From positions 1 through 64,000 of the forward strand of contig NZ_REEZ01000001.1 in assembly GCF_003990445.1 (NCBI RefSeq): a DNA stretch of 64,000 nt, written 5' to 3'. The stretch comes from Pararhodobacter zhoushanensis. Its GTDB lineage: Bacteria > Pseudomonadota > Alphaproteobacteria > Rhodobacterales > Rhodobacteraceae. The notes under the pieces are model-generated. The model searched no databases, was not told the origin of the DNA, and saw nothing but the letters and a program-made list of their open reading frames with translations. The translations under genes were made by a program, and so were the position numbers. Below, in pieces: positions 37,424-47,709 of the stretch (position 1 is the stretch's first letter; each line of letters begins with the position of its first letter).

Positions 37424-38125
37424 TCAGGCTTTACGGTGCAAATAGACCATCGGCATGCCGCGGATTTTCACGCCCTGTTGTGTCGTGCACCAGCCCGCCT
37501 CGGCCGCGCGGGCAATCAGGTCCGCCTGATACGGTGCCGGATCCCCCCAGGTTGCGTAGAGCTTGAAATCCGTATGGGCGATCGGCTTGAGACCATCGTT
37601 CAGAATTGCCTCCCATACCGCTGCTGCCGTGCCGATTGTCGCGGGCTTGCGGTAATCGCCGAACGCGACCACGCCGTCCTGTCGCAAAACCGTCCGGGCC
37701 GAGGCGATATCCTGGCGCAGCAGCTCATAGGTTTGACCCGCGTCAGCGTGGACAAAGCGCGCGGTCTGCGGGGCGACATAGCGCGTCAGCACAGCCGTCG
37801 GCCCCCGCACCACGCGTGGCAGAACGCGGTGAAACGCCAGATAATTGCGCTCGAAAGCAGCCTGCGTCTGACCTTGGTTGGTGAAGAACTGCCTTTCACC
37901 CGGATCCGCCTGATCCGAGGTTGCAATATCCTCGAACAGATCGACGCAGGTGAACACCTCGGCGTCGCGCCGATGATTGCCGATCAACACGGCGCTTTTC
38001 CCCATGAACACGCCCAGTTCGACCAGACTGCCCTCTGATTGCACCTTGTTCTGATGCTGCAAGATCCAGCTGAACGCGGCCTGATCAATCGGCATGAACC
38101 AGCCGGGAATTTCGTCGAACTTCAT
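37424..38125 (-). CDS. Class I SAM-dependent methyltransferase-like protein
   Basis: The 233-residue protein fits the Methyltransf_24-type fold: LVELGVFMGKSAVLIGNH as the SAM-binding loop, ETF-like TCVDLFEDI after the second strand, and VVAFGDY later. Members often act on sugars or small molecules in surface or secondary metabolism. It is divergent from an unassigned alpha/beta-hydrolase-like gene across 236 bp. The substrate is not predictable. Confidence 0.75.
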   Translation of the reverse strand: MKFDEIPGWFMPIDQAAFSWILQHQNKVQSEGSLVELGVFMGKSAVLIGNHRRDAEVFTCVDLFEDIATSDQADPGERQFFTNQGQTQAAFERNYLAFHRVLPRVVRGPTAVLTRYVAPQTARFVHADAGQTYELLRQDIASARTVLRQDGVVAFGDYRKPATIGTAAAVWEAILNDGLKPIAHTDFKLYATWGDPAPYQADLIARAAEAGWCTTQQGVKIRGMPMVYLHRKA

Positions 38126-38361
38126 GGGGATTCCTGTAACCGCACAAACTCAGGTTTCGACGCTAGGGTGCGTGTCGCCATCCTGCAAGCCCGGCTGTCG
38201 CTGTCGCTTTGTTTCCTTATTGGCATCAAAGCGCTCGGACCGTTTCCGCCGAGAGCATCAAAAACCACAAGGATGCCTTTGCCTGTCCGGTTTTCCGCCA
38301 CGCGGCCTTGGTGTAACCGTGGTAAACCAGTGACGGTCATCCCGTAGTGTGACGAGGGTCC

Positions 38362-39288
38362 ATGAGTAACGACACAATCGAGATGTTCGACGCCAGTGAG
38401 GCCGAGACCGACGCCGACTGGCTGTCGATCCTGGAGGAAATTGGCGAAGAGGCGGGATACTTCTCGCCTTTGGGTGACAAGCATTCGGCGTTCTTCTCGG
38501 ATCTGGGCGGCGTGCTGCTGGTCAGCTTTGAAACCCTGTCGGGCGTGCGTCAGGCGGGCGGCGGGCAGATGCCTCTGGGCTACCAGATCGCAGCCCCGCG
38601 CGGCTGGTCATCGCTGACAATCCTGGCGCATGACGAGACATGGTTCCGCGACGCCAATCTTTACGGCTATGTCGACCGGCTGATTGACGACGCGTTCTTT
38701 GAGGATTTCGACCGCGTGGTATTTTACGGCGCGGGCATGGGGGGCTATGGCGCGGCGGCGTTCTCAGTCGCGGCACCGGGCTGCACCGTTCTGGCGCTGG
38801 CCCCGCAGGCGACGCTGGACACCGACGTGGCCGAGTGGGACCGCCGGTTCCTGCGCGCGCGGCGCTTTGATTTCAACACGCGCTTTGGCTACGCCCCTGA
38901 CATGTCCGAGGGCTGCGAGCGCGTGTTCATTGTTTATGATCCGATCCAGCAGGTCGACGCGGTCCATGCAGCCCTGTTCAAGGGTGCTCATGTTTCACGC
39001 CTGCGCGCGCGCAATATCGGGCGGGATCCGCAGGCAGAACTGGCGCGCATCAACGTCCTGCGCCCGCTGCTTGACGCAGCCTGTGACGGCACGCTGACCC
39101 CGCAGCGCTTCTATTCCCTGTGGCGCGCGCGGCGCGATAACCCGCATTACCTGGGTCGGCTGATCGGGCGGTTGCAGACGCTGAAGCGGCCCGCGCTTTT
39201 GCTGCGCGCCTTGCGGGCGGCGAACAAGAGGGTTGATCACCCGCAACTCAAACAGGCGCTGGCCAAGGTCGAAGCGGCGCAGCGCTAA
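38362..39288 (+). CDS. Unassigned alpha/beta-hydrolase-like protein
   Basis: This 308-residue protein has no signal peptide. The segment [22 protein letters not shown] resembles a nucleophile elbow, but Met stands where a catalytic Ser would be expected (G-x-M-G-G), and a following FIVYDP could be a later strand. The C-terminal 80 residues are helical and basic ([31 protein letters not shown]). I have seen similar proteins in Rhodobacterales carrying unconvincing enzyme names, and no function is assigned here. It lies 40 bases before pyrC on the same strand. Confidence 0.7.
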   Translation: MSNDTIEMFDASEAETDADWLSILEEIGEEAGYFSPLGDKHSAFFSDLGGVLLVSFETLSGVRQAGGGQMPLGYQIAAPRGWSSLTILAHDETWFRDANLYGYVDRLIDDAFFEDFDRVVFYGAGMGGYGAAAFSVAAPGCTVLALAPQATLDTDVAEWDRRFLRARRFDFNTRFGYAPDMSEGCERVFIVYDPIQQVDAVHAALFKGAHVSRLRARNIGRDPQAELARINVLRPLLDAACDGTLTPQRFYSLWRARRDNPHYLGRLIGRLQTLKRPALLLRALRAANKRVDHPQLKQALAKVEAAQR

Positions 39289-39328
39289 CCCTCTTCACAG
39301 CCCTGCGTCGGCGCGCTATGGGGGCGGT

Positions 39329-40366
39329 ATGACCCGCCTTACCCTCACCCGCCCCGACGATTTCCACCTGCACCTGCGCGACGGCGCCATGTTGGCCGGG
39401 ATCGCGCCCGAGACCGCGCGCGATTTCGCCCGTGCGATCATCATGCCCAATCTGGTGCCGCCGGTTGTGACGGGCGCGCAAGCTGCGGCCTACCGCGAGC
39501 GGATCGCTGCGGCGCTGCCGGGGGCGGATTTCACGCCCCTGATGACGCTCTATCTGACCGAGACCACCGATCCGGCTGATGTTGTCGCCGCGCACAAGGC
39601 GGGCATCATCGCGGCGGTCAAACTGTACCCCGCCGGGGCGACGACCAACTCGGCCTCGGGCGTGCGGGACTTTGACAAGGTGCGCCCGGTGTTTGATGCG
39701 ATGGCCGAGGCGGGCGTGCCGCTGTGCCTGCACGGTGAAGTCACCGACGCCGAAATCGACATCTTTGACCGCGAGGCGGTGTTCATCGACCGCGTGCTCG
39801 ATCCGGTCCGCCGGGCCAATCCGGGCCTGCGGGTGATCATGGAGCATGTGACGACCAAGGACGCCGTGGACTATGTGCGCGCAAACCCCAAGGGCTTGGG
39901 TGCTACGATCACCACGCATCACCTGATCATCAACCGCAACAACCTGCTGGTGGGCGGCATGCGCCCGCATTACTTCTGCCTGCCGGTCGCCAAGCGCGAA
40001 CTGCATCGTCAGGCGCTGGTCGAGGCGGCAATCTCGGGCGATGCGCGGTTCTTTTTGGGCACCGACTCGGCCCCGCACAGCGACGACCGCAAGGAATGCG
40101 AGTGCTGCGCCGCCGGATGTTTCACCGCGACCAACACGATGCCGCTGCTGGCGCAGGTGTTCGAGCGTGAGGGCGCGCTGGACAGGCTGGAAGGCTTCAC
40201 CGCGCACCACGGCGCGGATTTCTACGGCCTGCCGCGCAATGCCACGACGATCACGCTGGAAAAGCAGGCCGAGCCGGTGCGCTTTCCGGCCAAGATCCAG
40301 ACCGGGGCCGGTCCGGTCACCGTGTTCGAACCGGGCTTTGACGTGCATTGGAAAGTGGTTGGCTGA
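39329..40366 (+). CDS. pyrC: Dihydroorotase (class II)
   Basis: Dihydroorotase closes carbamoyl aspartate to dihydroorotate in pyrimidine synthesis. The 345-residue product has the zinc-binding [13 protein letters not shown], the metal Lys region [25 protein letters not shown] and the late [13 protein letters not shown], as in E. coli-type PyrC. The ATG at 39329 starts at the usual family position. It converges on the pilin-like gene with two bases between. Confidence 0.95.
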   Translation: MTRLTLTRPDDFHLHLRDGAMLAGIAPETARDFARAIIMPNLVPPVVTGAQAAAYRERIAAALPGADFTPLMTLYLTETTDPADVVAAHKAGIIAAVKLYPAGATTNSASGVRDFDKVRPVFDAMAEAGVPLCLHGEVTDAEIDIFDREAVFIDRVLDPVRRANPGLRVIMEHVTTKDAVDYVRANPKGLGATITTHHLIINRNNLLVGGMRPHYFCLPVAKRELHRQALVEAAISGDARFFLGTDSAPHSDDRKECECCAAGCFTATNTMPLLAQVFEREGALDRLEGFTAHHGADFYGLPRNATTITLEKQAEPVRFPAKIQTGAGPVTVFEPGFDVHWKVVG

Positions 40367-40368
40367 GG

Positions 40369-40575
40369 CTATTGCGAATAGCCCAGCTCTTGCAACGGCG
40401 CGACTTCCATCGCGGTGAACGAGGTTTCCATCGTGGCAGCGACGTCATTGGCGCCGCTGCCCAATGTTGTGAACACCATGATGCCAAACCCCGCCGATAT
40501 CGCCGCCAGCACCACCCAGTCCACCGTCACAGCGCCCGTCTCATCCGACAGGAAGCGATAGGCGTGACGGACCAT
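40369..40575 (-). CDS. Small Flp-type pilin-like protein
   Basis: The 68-residue protein begins with a short basic head, then SDETGAVTVDWVVLAAISAGFGIMVF, which is the pattern of Flp/Fap type IVb pilins and TadE-like helices in Rhodobacterales. GGAGG precedes the ATG at 40575. No tad/cpa assembly gene is nearby, so it is an orphan. It may depend on a Tad system elsewhere, or be a small membrane protein of another role. Confidence 0.75.
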   Translation of the reverse strand: MVRHAYRFLSDETGAVTVDWVVLAAISAGFGIMVFTTLGSGANDVAATMETSFTAMEVAPLQELGYSQ

Positions 40576-40681
40576 GATGACCTCCAGCAAGGGATGTCGT
40601 TATGGCTTAACGACGGATTGGGTCAAAACTATGGCAGAATGCGCCATCTCCAAGCCCGGCACATTCGATAGCCCTTTAATA

Positions 40682-42091
40682 TTAATAGGTTAACGCTCGC
40701 TCTTGCGGCTTGGTTTGATGCCAGGCTTCGGCCAGTTGCAGCAGCGCAAGGTCATTGCCGTGCCGACCGATCAGTTGCAGCCCCATCGGCAGCCCCGCAG
40801 TCCCGAATCCCGCCGGAACCGCCAGCGCAGGCAGCCCGATCAGCGAGGCGGGGATCACCACCTCCATCCAGCGATGATAGGTTTCCATGGGATGCCCGGC
40901 GATTTCCGTCGGATATTCGACCTCAAGCGGGAAGGGCCAGACCTGCGCTGTCGGCAAGATCAGGGCGTCAAACCTGTCGAACAGCTCAGCCGCCCGCGCG
41001 TACCATTCCGAGCGCGCCAGACTGGCCGCCTGCACCGCATCAAGGGTCAGGGAATGGCCGGTCTCGATCTCCCAGATCGCCGTCGCTTTCAGCTGCTTGC
41101 GCCAGACGGGGTTGCCATAGAGTGGTCCCAGTCGGTTGGCATTGGCAAAAGCCCGCAGATCCAGCCAGGATTTCCAGAGCTTGCGCGCGTCAAAAGGGGC
41201 CGGGATGGCTTCGACCGTCACGCCCATGGCGTCAAAGCGTTCGAGCGCGGCCTCGCAGGTTTCCAGCACCCCCGCCTCCATCGGATAGGCCCCGCCCCAG
41301 TCGCCCAGCCACGCCACGCGACGCCCGCGCATGTCGGCGTCGATGCGTGACAGATAGGGTTCCTTGGGCAACGTGAAGGGGCGCCCCGCCACCGGACCCG
41401 ACTGCACCTCGAGCAGCGCCGCCAGATCGCGCGGGTTGCGCGCCATCGGTCCGTTGGTGGCAAGCGGGTGCAGGAACGTGTCGCCTTGCGCCTCATCCGG
41501 CACCCGGCCCCAGCTGGGCCGGAAGCCATAGACATTGTTCCAGCCCGCAGGGTTGCGCAGGCTGCCCATCATGTCCGAGCCATCGGCGACCGCGACCATG
41601 TTGCACGCCAGCGCCACCGCCGCCCCGCCTGACGACCCCCCGGCGCTGCGCGTCGGGTCATAGGCGTTGCCAGTCGCACCATGCACCGGATTGAAGGTGT
41701 GCGAGCCCAGACCGAACTCCGGCGTGTTGGTCTTGCCGATGAACACCGCGCCCGCTGCGCGCATCCGCGTGACGAGCAGATCATCCTTGCGCGCCACCTG
41801 CCCCGCCATGATCGGCGAGCCCATGCTGGTCGGCAGTCCGGCGACATTGGCCAGATCCTTGACCGCCATCGGCAGCCCGTGCATCCAGCCCGTGCGCGGC
41901 GCTTTGTCGGCAGCGCGCGCTTCGGCCAGCAGCGCGTCTTCGTCGCGCAGACTGACGATGGCGTTGACCGCAGGGTTGCGCTTGGCAATCCGCGCCAGCG
42001 TCGCCTGCATCAGCTCCTCGGCCGAAACCGCGCGCGACTCCAGCGCCGCCGCTTGCGCCAACGCGCTTTTGTCCAACAGATCGTCCATCAT
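40682..42091 (-). CDS. Amidase (amidase-signature family)
   Basis: The 469-residue protein has the Ser-cisSer-Lys triad of the amidase-signature family: K78 (GLPMAVKDL), S153 in SAGGSSGGAAVALA, and nucleophile S177 in GSDMMGSLRNPA. These enzymes hydrolyse diverse amides. The start ATG at 42091 (or 42088) is preferred because the product then begins at the family start; the upstream extension is Arg-rich. It is divergent from the CocE-type hydrolase across about 150 bp. Confidence 0.9.
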   Translation of the reverse strand: MMDDLLDKSALAQAAALESRAVSAEELMQATLARIAKRNPAVNAIVSLRDEDALLAEARAADKAPRTGWMHGLPMAVKDLANVAGLPTSMGSPIMAGQVARKDDLLVTRMRAAGAVFIGKTNTPEFGLGSHTFNPVHGATGNAYDPTRSAGGSSGGAAVALACNMVAVADGSDMMGSLRNPAGWNNVYGFRPSWGRVPDEAQGDTFLHPLATNGPMARNPRDLAALLEVQSGPVAGRPFTLPKEPYLSRIDADMRGRRVAWLGDWGGAYPMEAGVLETCEAALERFDAMGVTVEAIPAPFDARKLWKSWLDLRAFANANRLGPLYGNPVWRKQLKATAIWEIETGHSLTLDAVQAASLARSEWYARAAELFDRFDALILPTAQVWPFPLEVEYPTEIAGHPMETYHRWMEVVIPASLIGLPALAVPAGFGTAGLPMGLQLIGRHGNDLALLQLAEAWHQTKPQERALTY

Positions 42092-42241
42092 CGCCCCCGC
42101 CTTGTTTCTCCGCAATAATCGACGCGAAACTGCGCTTGGCAAGGCCAAGCTGTCGTGTTCCGCCATCACACGCGTCGCAATTTGCCAAGCATTGCAGCGC
42201 AGAGTAGCGTCGCCTCATCACACGCCAATCGAGAGAACTTT

Positions 42242-44203
42242 GTGGACCTTATCGACCAAGACGACCTTATCATCCCCCTGCCCGATGGCACGCGCCTGTC
42301 CGCCCGGCTCTGGCGACCGGCGAGCGGACCAGCCGTTCCCGCTGTTCTGGAATACATCCCCTACCGCAAACGCGACAACACGCTGCCGCGCGATGAGACA
42401 ATCCACCCGTGGATGGCGGCGCAGGGTTATGCCTGCCTGCGGGTGGACATTCGCGGCAACGGCGATAGCGAAGGCGTTTTCGACGACGAATATTCGGCGC
42501 AGGAACTGCAAGACGCCTGCGACGTGATCGCCTGGATAGCGGCGCAGGACTGGTGCAGCGGCGCGGTCGGGATGATGGGCAAAAGCTGGGGCGGGTTCAA
42601 TTGCCTGCAGACCGCCTTCCTGAACCCGCCTGCGCTGAAGGCCGTGGTCAGCGTGTGCGCCACCGTGGACCGCTTTGCCGATGACATCCACTACAAGGGT
42701 GGCTGCCTTCTGGGTGAGAATTTCGGCTGGGGCTCTTTGATGCTGTCCTACGCCGCGCGCCCCGCCGACCCGCTGTTGCGGGCGGACTGGCGCGAGGATT
42801 TCCGCCAGCGTCTTGCCACGTTGCCGCATCTGACGGAACTTTGGTCCAGCCATCAGGCGCGCGACGACTATTGGAAGCACGGCTCGGTCTGCGAGGATTA
42901 CACCCGCATGAAAGCCGCCGTGCTGACGGTGGGTGGCTGGAACGACAACTACATGAACGCCCCCGCGCATCTGGTTGAAAACATTGCGATGGGCAAAGCG
43001 ATCGTCGGCCCTTGGGTCCACCAGTATCCGCATACTGCCGTGCCCGCGCCGCGCATAGGCTTCCTGACCGAAATGAAGAGCTGGTGGGATTGCTGGCTGA
43101 AGGGCATTGAGAACGGGGCCGAGAGCTGGCCCAATTACCGCGCCTATATGCTGACCAGCGCGCCGCCCGATCCCTCGGCGGCCGAACGGCCCGGATATTG
43201 GGTTGCGGCGAGCCTGCCCTCGCCTGACGTTGAGCCTCTGACGCTGCCCTTGGGGGCTGGCAGTGTGCTTGGCGGCGACGGGGCACCCGATGTGACGATT
43301 GCCACGCCGCAGACGTTGGGGATCACCTCGGGTGAGTTCTTCCCCATGGGCCTGAACGCCGAGATGCCCGGCGATCAGCGCGCCGATGACGCGCTGTCGG
43401 TGTGCTTCGAGCAAGCCTGCCCCGAGGGCCTGCGGCTGCTGGGTGCGCCGCGTCTGACGGTGACGCTCAGCGCCGATCAGCCCTTTGGTTTTCTGGTCGC
43501 GCGGTTGTGTGATGTCGCGCCGGATGGCTCGTCGACGCGAATCGCGCATGGCATGCTGAACCTGCACCACCGCTGCGATCCGCCCGAACCGCTGGTTCCC
43601 GGCGAGGCGATCACCGTCACATTGACGCTGGATCAATGCGCCTATGACCTCGCGCCCGGCCACCGCTTGCGGCTGGCGCTGTCCAACAGCTACTGGCCGT
43701 TCGTCTGGCCCTCACCCGCAAAGGTTGCATTGCACCTCACCGCAGGCGCGCTCGACCTGCCGCACTATACCGGCGCGGCACCGGGCTGGACCTTTGCCGA
43801 CCCCGAAGCCGTACCCGCTTCAAGGCTGCTCCCCCTCACACCCGGCCGCGACACGCGACGGCGCGAGATTGACCTGCTGAGCGGTGTTGAACGGTTGATC
43901 GTCAGCGCTGACAGCGGGGAATCCAAAAACCCCGACCACGGGCTGTGTACCCATGACACGATGGTCGAAACATGGGAGACTCACCCCGACAATCCCTTGG
44001 CCGCACGTGCCGAGGTCGTCTGGACTCAACGCTTCCAGCGCGACACGTGGAGCGTGCAAACCGAGGTGAAGGCGACTCAGACATGCGACGCCGAGGCGCT
44101 GATCTTGCACGCGACGGTCACCGCTTACATCAAGGACGGCTCGGAAGTACCGGAAATCATCGAAAGAAATTTTAGTACGCGTGTTGCGCGTACCCACGTA
44201 TGA
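42242..44203 (+). CDS. CocE/NonD family hydrolase (X-Pro dipeptidyl-peptidase S15-like)
   Basis: A protein of about 653 residues with an alpha/beta-hydrolase core (YIPYRKRDNTLPRDE, LRVDIRGNGDSEGVF, nucleophile S115 in GMMGKSWGGFN). A C-terminal jelly-roll domain follows, with LTVTLSADQPFGFLVARLCDV and LAPGHRLRLALSNSYWP. This is the CocE/S15 architecture, acting on esters or N-terminal X-Pro dipeptides. The GTG at 42242 is my preferred start because sequence before it looks non-homologous; an ATG at 42155 would add 29 residues. An oligopeptide ABC operon follows 141 bp later. Confidence 0.85.
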   Translation: MDLIDQDDLIIPLPDGTRLSARLWRPASGPAVPAVLEYIPYRKRDNTLPRDETIHPWMAAQGYACLRVDIRGNGDSEGVFDDEYSAQELQDACDVIAWIAAQDWCSGAVGMMGKSWGGFNCLQTAFLNPPALKAVVSVCATVDRFADDIHYKGGCLLGENFGWGSLMLSYAARPADPLLRADWREDFRQRLATLPHLTELWSSHQARDDYWKHGSVCEDYTRMKAAVLTVGGWNDNYMNAPAHLVENIAMGKAIVGPWVHQYPHTAVPAPRIGFLTEMKSWWDCWLKGIENGAESWPNYRAYMLTSAPPDPSAAERPGYWVAASLPSPDVEPLTLPLGAGSVLGGDGAPDVTIATPQTLGITSGEFFPMGLNAEMPGDQRADDALSVCFEQACPEGLRLLGAPRLTVTLSADQPFGFLVARLCDVAPDGSSTRIAHGMLNLHHRCDPPEPLVPGEAITVTLTLDQCAYDLAPGHRLRLALSNSYWPFVWPSPAKVALHLTAGALDLPHYTGAAPGWTFADPEAVPASRLLPLTPGRDTRRREIDLLSGVERLIVSADSGESKNPDHGLCTHDTMVETWETHPDNPLAARAEVVWTQRFQRDTWSVQTEVKATQTCDAEALILHATVTAYIKDGSEVPEIIERNFSTRVARTHV

Positions 44204-44344
44204 TTGTTACAGTTACCGGCAACATAATCGTTGATTGCTTCGCAAATCCGCTGTTATTGATTTATCAGTCAACAAAAATCGGGCGCCACTAATGGTGTTC
44301 AACACGATGCGCTTCCACAGCGAAGCCTTCTCAGGGAGAAACCG

Positions 44345-45931
44345 ATGAACGACGAATTCCGCTATCTGCTTGCGCGCGCTGCCCGTGGCAAACTGGACCG
44401 CCGCGCCTTTCTCGGGCGCGCCGCCGCGCTCGGCGTGGCCAGCACCGCTGCCACCGGGCTTTTGTCCAAGGCCGTTCTGGCCCAGGGACCGCGCAGCGGT
44501 GGCCGTCTGGTGATGGGCATGCAGGGCGGTGAAAGCACCAACTCGCTGGACCCGGCACAAGCCGCCAGCCAGGTGCCGTTCACCTACGCCTATTGCACCG
44601 GCGAGACGATGCTGATCATCGACCCGCAGGGCAACCTGGTGCCCAAGCTGGCCGAAGAATGGGAAGCTTCGGCTGACGCGCAGACCTGGCGCTTCAAGAT
44701 CCGCAGCGGGGTCGAGTTCCACAACGGCCAGACCCTGACCGCCGAGGATGTCGCGCAAACCCTGCGCCGCCACTCGAACGAGGATTCGCAGTCGGGTGCG
44801 CTGGGGATCATGCGGGGCGTGTCGTCCATCGCGGTCGAGGGCGACTGGGTCGTTCTGCAAACCACCACGCCGAACGCTGACCTTCCTTACCTGCTGGCCG
44901 ATTATCACCTGGTAATTCAGCCCAATGGCGGCTTTGACGATCCGAACGCCGGTATCTTCACCGGCCCGTACAAATGGGCCGAGAACGAGCCGGGCGTGCG
45001 TCACGTCATGGAAAAATTCGCCAACCACTGGGATCCCAGCGTCGGCCATTTCGACAGCATCGAGATCCTGGTGATCAACGACGCGACGGCGCGGAACTCG
45101 GCCCTGCAGTCGGGTCAGGTCCAGCTGATCAACCGCGTCGAGCCGCGGGTTGCCGGTCTGCTGGCGCGCGCGCCGAACGTGTCGGTGCAATCCACCGCCG
45201 GGCGCGGGCACTATGTGTTCATCATGCATTGCAACACCGCGCCCTTTGACAACCACGACCTGCGCATGGCGCTGAAACTGGCCATCGACCGCGAAGACAT
45301 GGTTGAGCGGATTCTGCGCGGCTATGGCTCGGTCGGGAACGACATGCCGATCAACGCCGCCTACCCGCTGTTCGATGACACCATCCCGCAGCGCACCTAT
45401 GATCCGGATCAGGCGCGCTTCCACTATGAGCGTTCGGGCCATTCCGGTCCCATCCAGCTGCGCACCTCGGAAGTCGCCTTCCCGGGCGCCATCGACGCCG
45501 CCCAGCTGTTTCAGGAAAGCGCCGCTGCCGCCGGGATCGAGCTGGAGATCATCCGCGAGCCGGGTGATGGCTATTGGTCGGAAACCTGGAACGTGCAACC
45601 GTTCAGCGCCTCGTACTGGGGTGGCCGTCCGGTGCAGGACCAGATGTATTCGACCGCCTATCTGTCGAACGCCGACTGGAACGATACCCGCTTCTTCAAC
45701 GAGCGTTTCGACAGCCTGCTGATCGAAGCACGCGGTGAGCTGGACCAGACGCGCCGCAAGGCGATCTACAGCGAAATGGGCACGATGGTGCGTGACGACG
45801 GTGGCCTGATCGCACCGATGTTCAACGATTTCATCGACGCGCATAACGACCAGATCGCCGGCTGGGAGTCGAACCCCTCGGCCGAGCTGATGGCCGGGCG
45901 AGCCCCCATCATGATGTGGTCGGCGACGTAA
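44345..45931 (+). CDS. ABC transporter substrate-binding protein (SBP_bac_5)
   Basis: The 528-residue periplasmic binding protein has a twin-arginine-type leader (KLDRRAFLGRAAALG, cut near VLAQ). The body has the SBP_bac_5 pattern: TWRFKIRSGVEFHNGQTLTAEDV, LRMALKLAIDREDMVERIL and a C-terminal lobe. It should bind an oligopeptide or related ligand for the two permeases and fused ATPases that follow. The AT-richer 141 bp before it probably holds the operon promoter. Confidence 0.92.
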   Translation: MNDEFRYLLARAARGKLDRRAFLGRAAALGVASTAATGLLSKAVLAQGPRSGGRLVMGMQGGESTNSLDPAQAASQVPFTYAYCTGETMLIIDPQGNLVPKLAEEWEASADAQTWRFKIRSGVEFHNGQTLTAEDVAQTLRRHSNEDSQSGALGIMRGVSSIAVEGDWVVLQTTTPNADLPYLLADYHLVIQPNGGFDDPNAGIFTGPYKWAENEPGVRHVMEKFANHWDPSVGHFDSIEILVINDATARNSALQSGQVQLINRVEPRVAGLLARAPNVSVQSTAGRGHYVFIMHCNTAPFDNHDLRMALKLAIDREDMVERILRGYGSVGNDMPINAAYPLFDDTIPQRTYDPDQARFHYERSGHSGPIQLRTSEVAFPGAIDAAQLFQESAAAAGIELEIIREPGDGYWSETWNVQPFSASYWGGRPVQDQMYSTAYLSNADWNDTRFFNERFDSLLIEARGELDQTRRKAIYSEMGTMVRDDGGLIAPMFNDFIDAHNDQIAGWESNPSAELMAGRAPIMMWSAT

Positions 45932-45937
45932 GCGCCG

Positions 45938-46894
45938 ATGCATCCGATCCTCAAAGTGGTGATCCAGCGCCTTGCGCTGGGTCTCCTGCTTCTTCTGGCA
46001 GCGTCGGTGCTGATCTTTATCGGTACGCAGATCCTGCCCGGAGACGTGGCTCAAGCGATCCTTGGGCAAGGGGCGACCGAGCAAGCCCTGACCAATATGC
46101 GCGCAGAGATGGGCCTCGACCGGCCCGCCTATATCCGATATTTTGAATGGCTTTACAATGCGTTGCACGGCGACCTTGGTGTCGCCCTGTCGAACGGACG
46201 CGATATCGCGGACTCGATCGGTCAACGCATGGGCAACACCCTCTTCCTTGCCTCTGTCGCCGCCGTGATCTCGGTCCCGCTGGCGATCCTGCTTGGCCTT
46301 GTCGCCGTGCGCTACCGCGATCGCTGGCCTGACCGGCTGATCTCGGCGATCACGCTGACCACGATCTCGCTGCCCGAATTCCTGCTAGGCTATGTGTTGA
46401 TGTATATCTTCGCGGTCAAGCTGGGCTGGTTCCCCTCGGTGTCCAACATCAACAGCTCGATGTCGTTCTGGCAAAAGCTGAACGCCGTCGCCCTGCCCGC
46501 CATGGTGCTCACGCTGGTGGTTCTGGCGCATATGATGCGCATGACCCGCGCGGCGATTCTGAACGTCATGCAGTCGGCCTATATCGAAACCGCCGAGCTG
46601 AAGGGCCTGCGCCGCCTGACCCTGATCGCCCGCCACGCCATGCCGAACGCCATCGCGCCCATCGTCAACGTGGTGATGATCAACCTTGCCTATCTGGTGG
46701 TCGGCGTCGTGGTGATCGAGGTGGTCTTTGTCTATCCCGGCATGGGCCAGTATCTGGTCGACCATGTGTCCAAACGCGATGTGCCGGTGGTACAGGCCTG
46801 CGGGCTGATCTTTGCGACCATCTACATCGGCCTGAACCTGACCGCCGACATCGTGTCGATCCTGTCCAACCCAAGATTGAGGCATCCTAAATGA
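45938..46894 (+). CDS. ABC transporter permease (DppB-like)
   Basis: The 318-residue permease has six hydrophobic helices and the BPD_transp_1 signature around TAELKGLRRLTLIARHAMPNA, the loop that contacts the ATPase. It begins six bases after the binding-protein gene and overlaps the next permease by four bases. Confidence 0.94.
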   Translation: MHPILKVVIQRLALGLLLLLAASVLIFIGTQILPGDVAQAILGQGATEQALTNMRAEMGLDRPAYIRYFEWLYNALHGDLGVALSNGRDIADSIGQRMGNTLFLASVAAVISVPLAILLGLVAVRYRDRWPDRLISAITLTTISLPEFLLGYVLMYIFAVKLGWFPSVSNINSSMSFWQKLNAVALPAMVLTLVVLAHMMRMTRAAILNVMQSAYIETAELKGLRRLTLIARHAMPNAIAPIVNVVMINLAYLVVGVVVIEVVFVYPGMGQYLVDHVSKRDVPVVQACGLIFATIYIGLNLTADIVSILSNPRLRHPK

Positions 46895-47709
46895 AGGGCA
46901 TTCCGCTTTCCGCCCTTCTGGGGCTATTCATCACCGGGCTGTATTTTCTGGCCGCGATCTTCGCGCCCTGGATCGCACCCTACGGCATGTCGCAGATCGT
47001 CGGCGATGTCTGGGAGCCGGCCTCAAGCCAGTTCTGGCTGGGCACCGACAATCTGGGCCGCGACCTGCTGACCCGCATGATCTATGGCGGGCAGACGACG
47101 ATCTTCGTCGCCACCATGGCGACGGCGGTGTCGTTCACGCTGGGCTCGATCCTGGGCTTTACGGCAGCCGTTTATGGCGGCGTGACCGATCAGGTGATGT
47201 CGCGCCTGAACGATCTGGTCATGTCGATCCCGACGCTGATCTTCGCGCTGGTGGTACTGTCGGTGATGCCCGTCACCCTGCCCGTGCTGATCCTTGTCAT
47301 GGGCCTGCTCGACTCGACTCGCGTCTTCCGCCTGTCGCGGGCCGTGGCGGTGGACATCAACGTGATGGACTTTGTCGAGGCCGCGCGCCTGCGCGGTGAA
47401 GGCCAGCGCTGGGTGATCTTCCGCGAGATCCTGCCCAACGCCCTGTCGCCGCTGGTCGCCGAACTGGGCCTGCGCTTCATCTTCGCCATTCTCTTTATCT
47501 CGACCCTCTCGTTCCTTGGCCTGGGCATCCAGCCGCCGTCAGCGGACTGGGGCGGCATCGTCAAGGAAAACCGTGAAGGCATCGTCTATGGCATTCCGGC
47601 GGCACTGATCCCCGCGATTGCCATCGTCACCTTGTCGATCTCGGTCAATCTGGTGGCTGACTGGGCGCTCAACCGCACCACCAGCCTGAAGGGAGGCCGT
47701 GGTGGCTGA
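46891..47709 (+). CDS. ABC transporter permease (DppC-like)
   Basis: The 272-residue permease opens with the GTDNLGRDLLTRMIYGGQTT segment of the DppC/OppC family and has the ATPase-contact loop FVEAARLRGEGQRWVIFREIL. It completes the membrane dimer with the preceding permease. Its end overlaps the ATPase gene by 11 bases. Confidence 0.94.
   Translation: MKGIPLSALLGLFITGLYFLAAIFAPWIAPYGMSQIVGDVWEPASSQFWLGTDNLGRDLLTRMIYGGQTTIFVATMATAVSFTLGSILGFTAAVYGGVTDQVMSRLNDLVMSIPTLIFALVVLSVMPVTLPVLILVMGLLDSTRVFRLSRAVAVDINVMDFVEAARLRGEGQRWVIFREILPNALSPLVAELGLRFIFAILFISTLSFLGLGIQPPSADWGGIVKENREGIVYGIPAALIPAIAIVTLSISVNLVADWALNRTTSLKGGRGG

Noticed and set aside
44175-44193. GTACGCG-TGTTG-CGCGTAC hairpin at the CocE gene end
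   Set aside because: It lies inside the coding sequence, has no T-tract and could be codon usage, so it is not called a terminator.
44213-46225. 670-codon minus-strand open frame opposite the ABC binding-protein and permease genes
   Set aside because: It is the antisense of clear transporter genes and has the Arg/His/Val composition typical of high-GC antisense frames.
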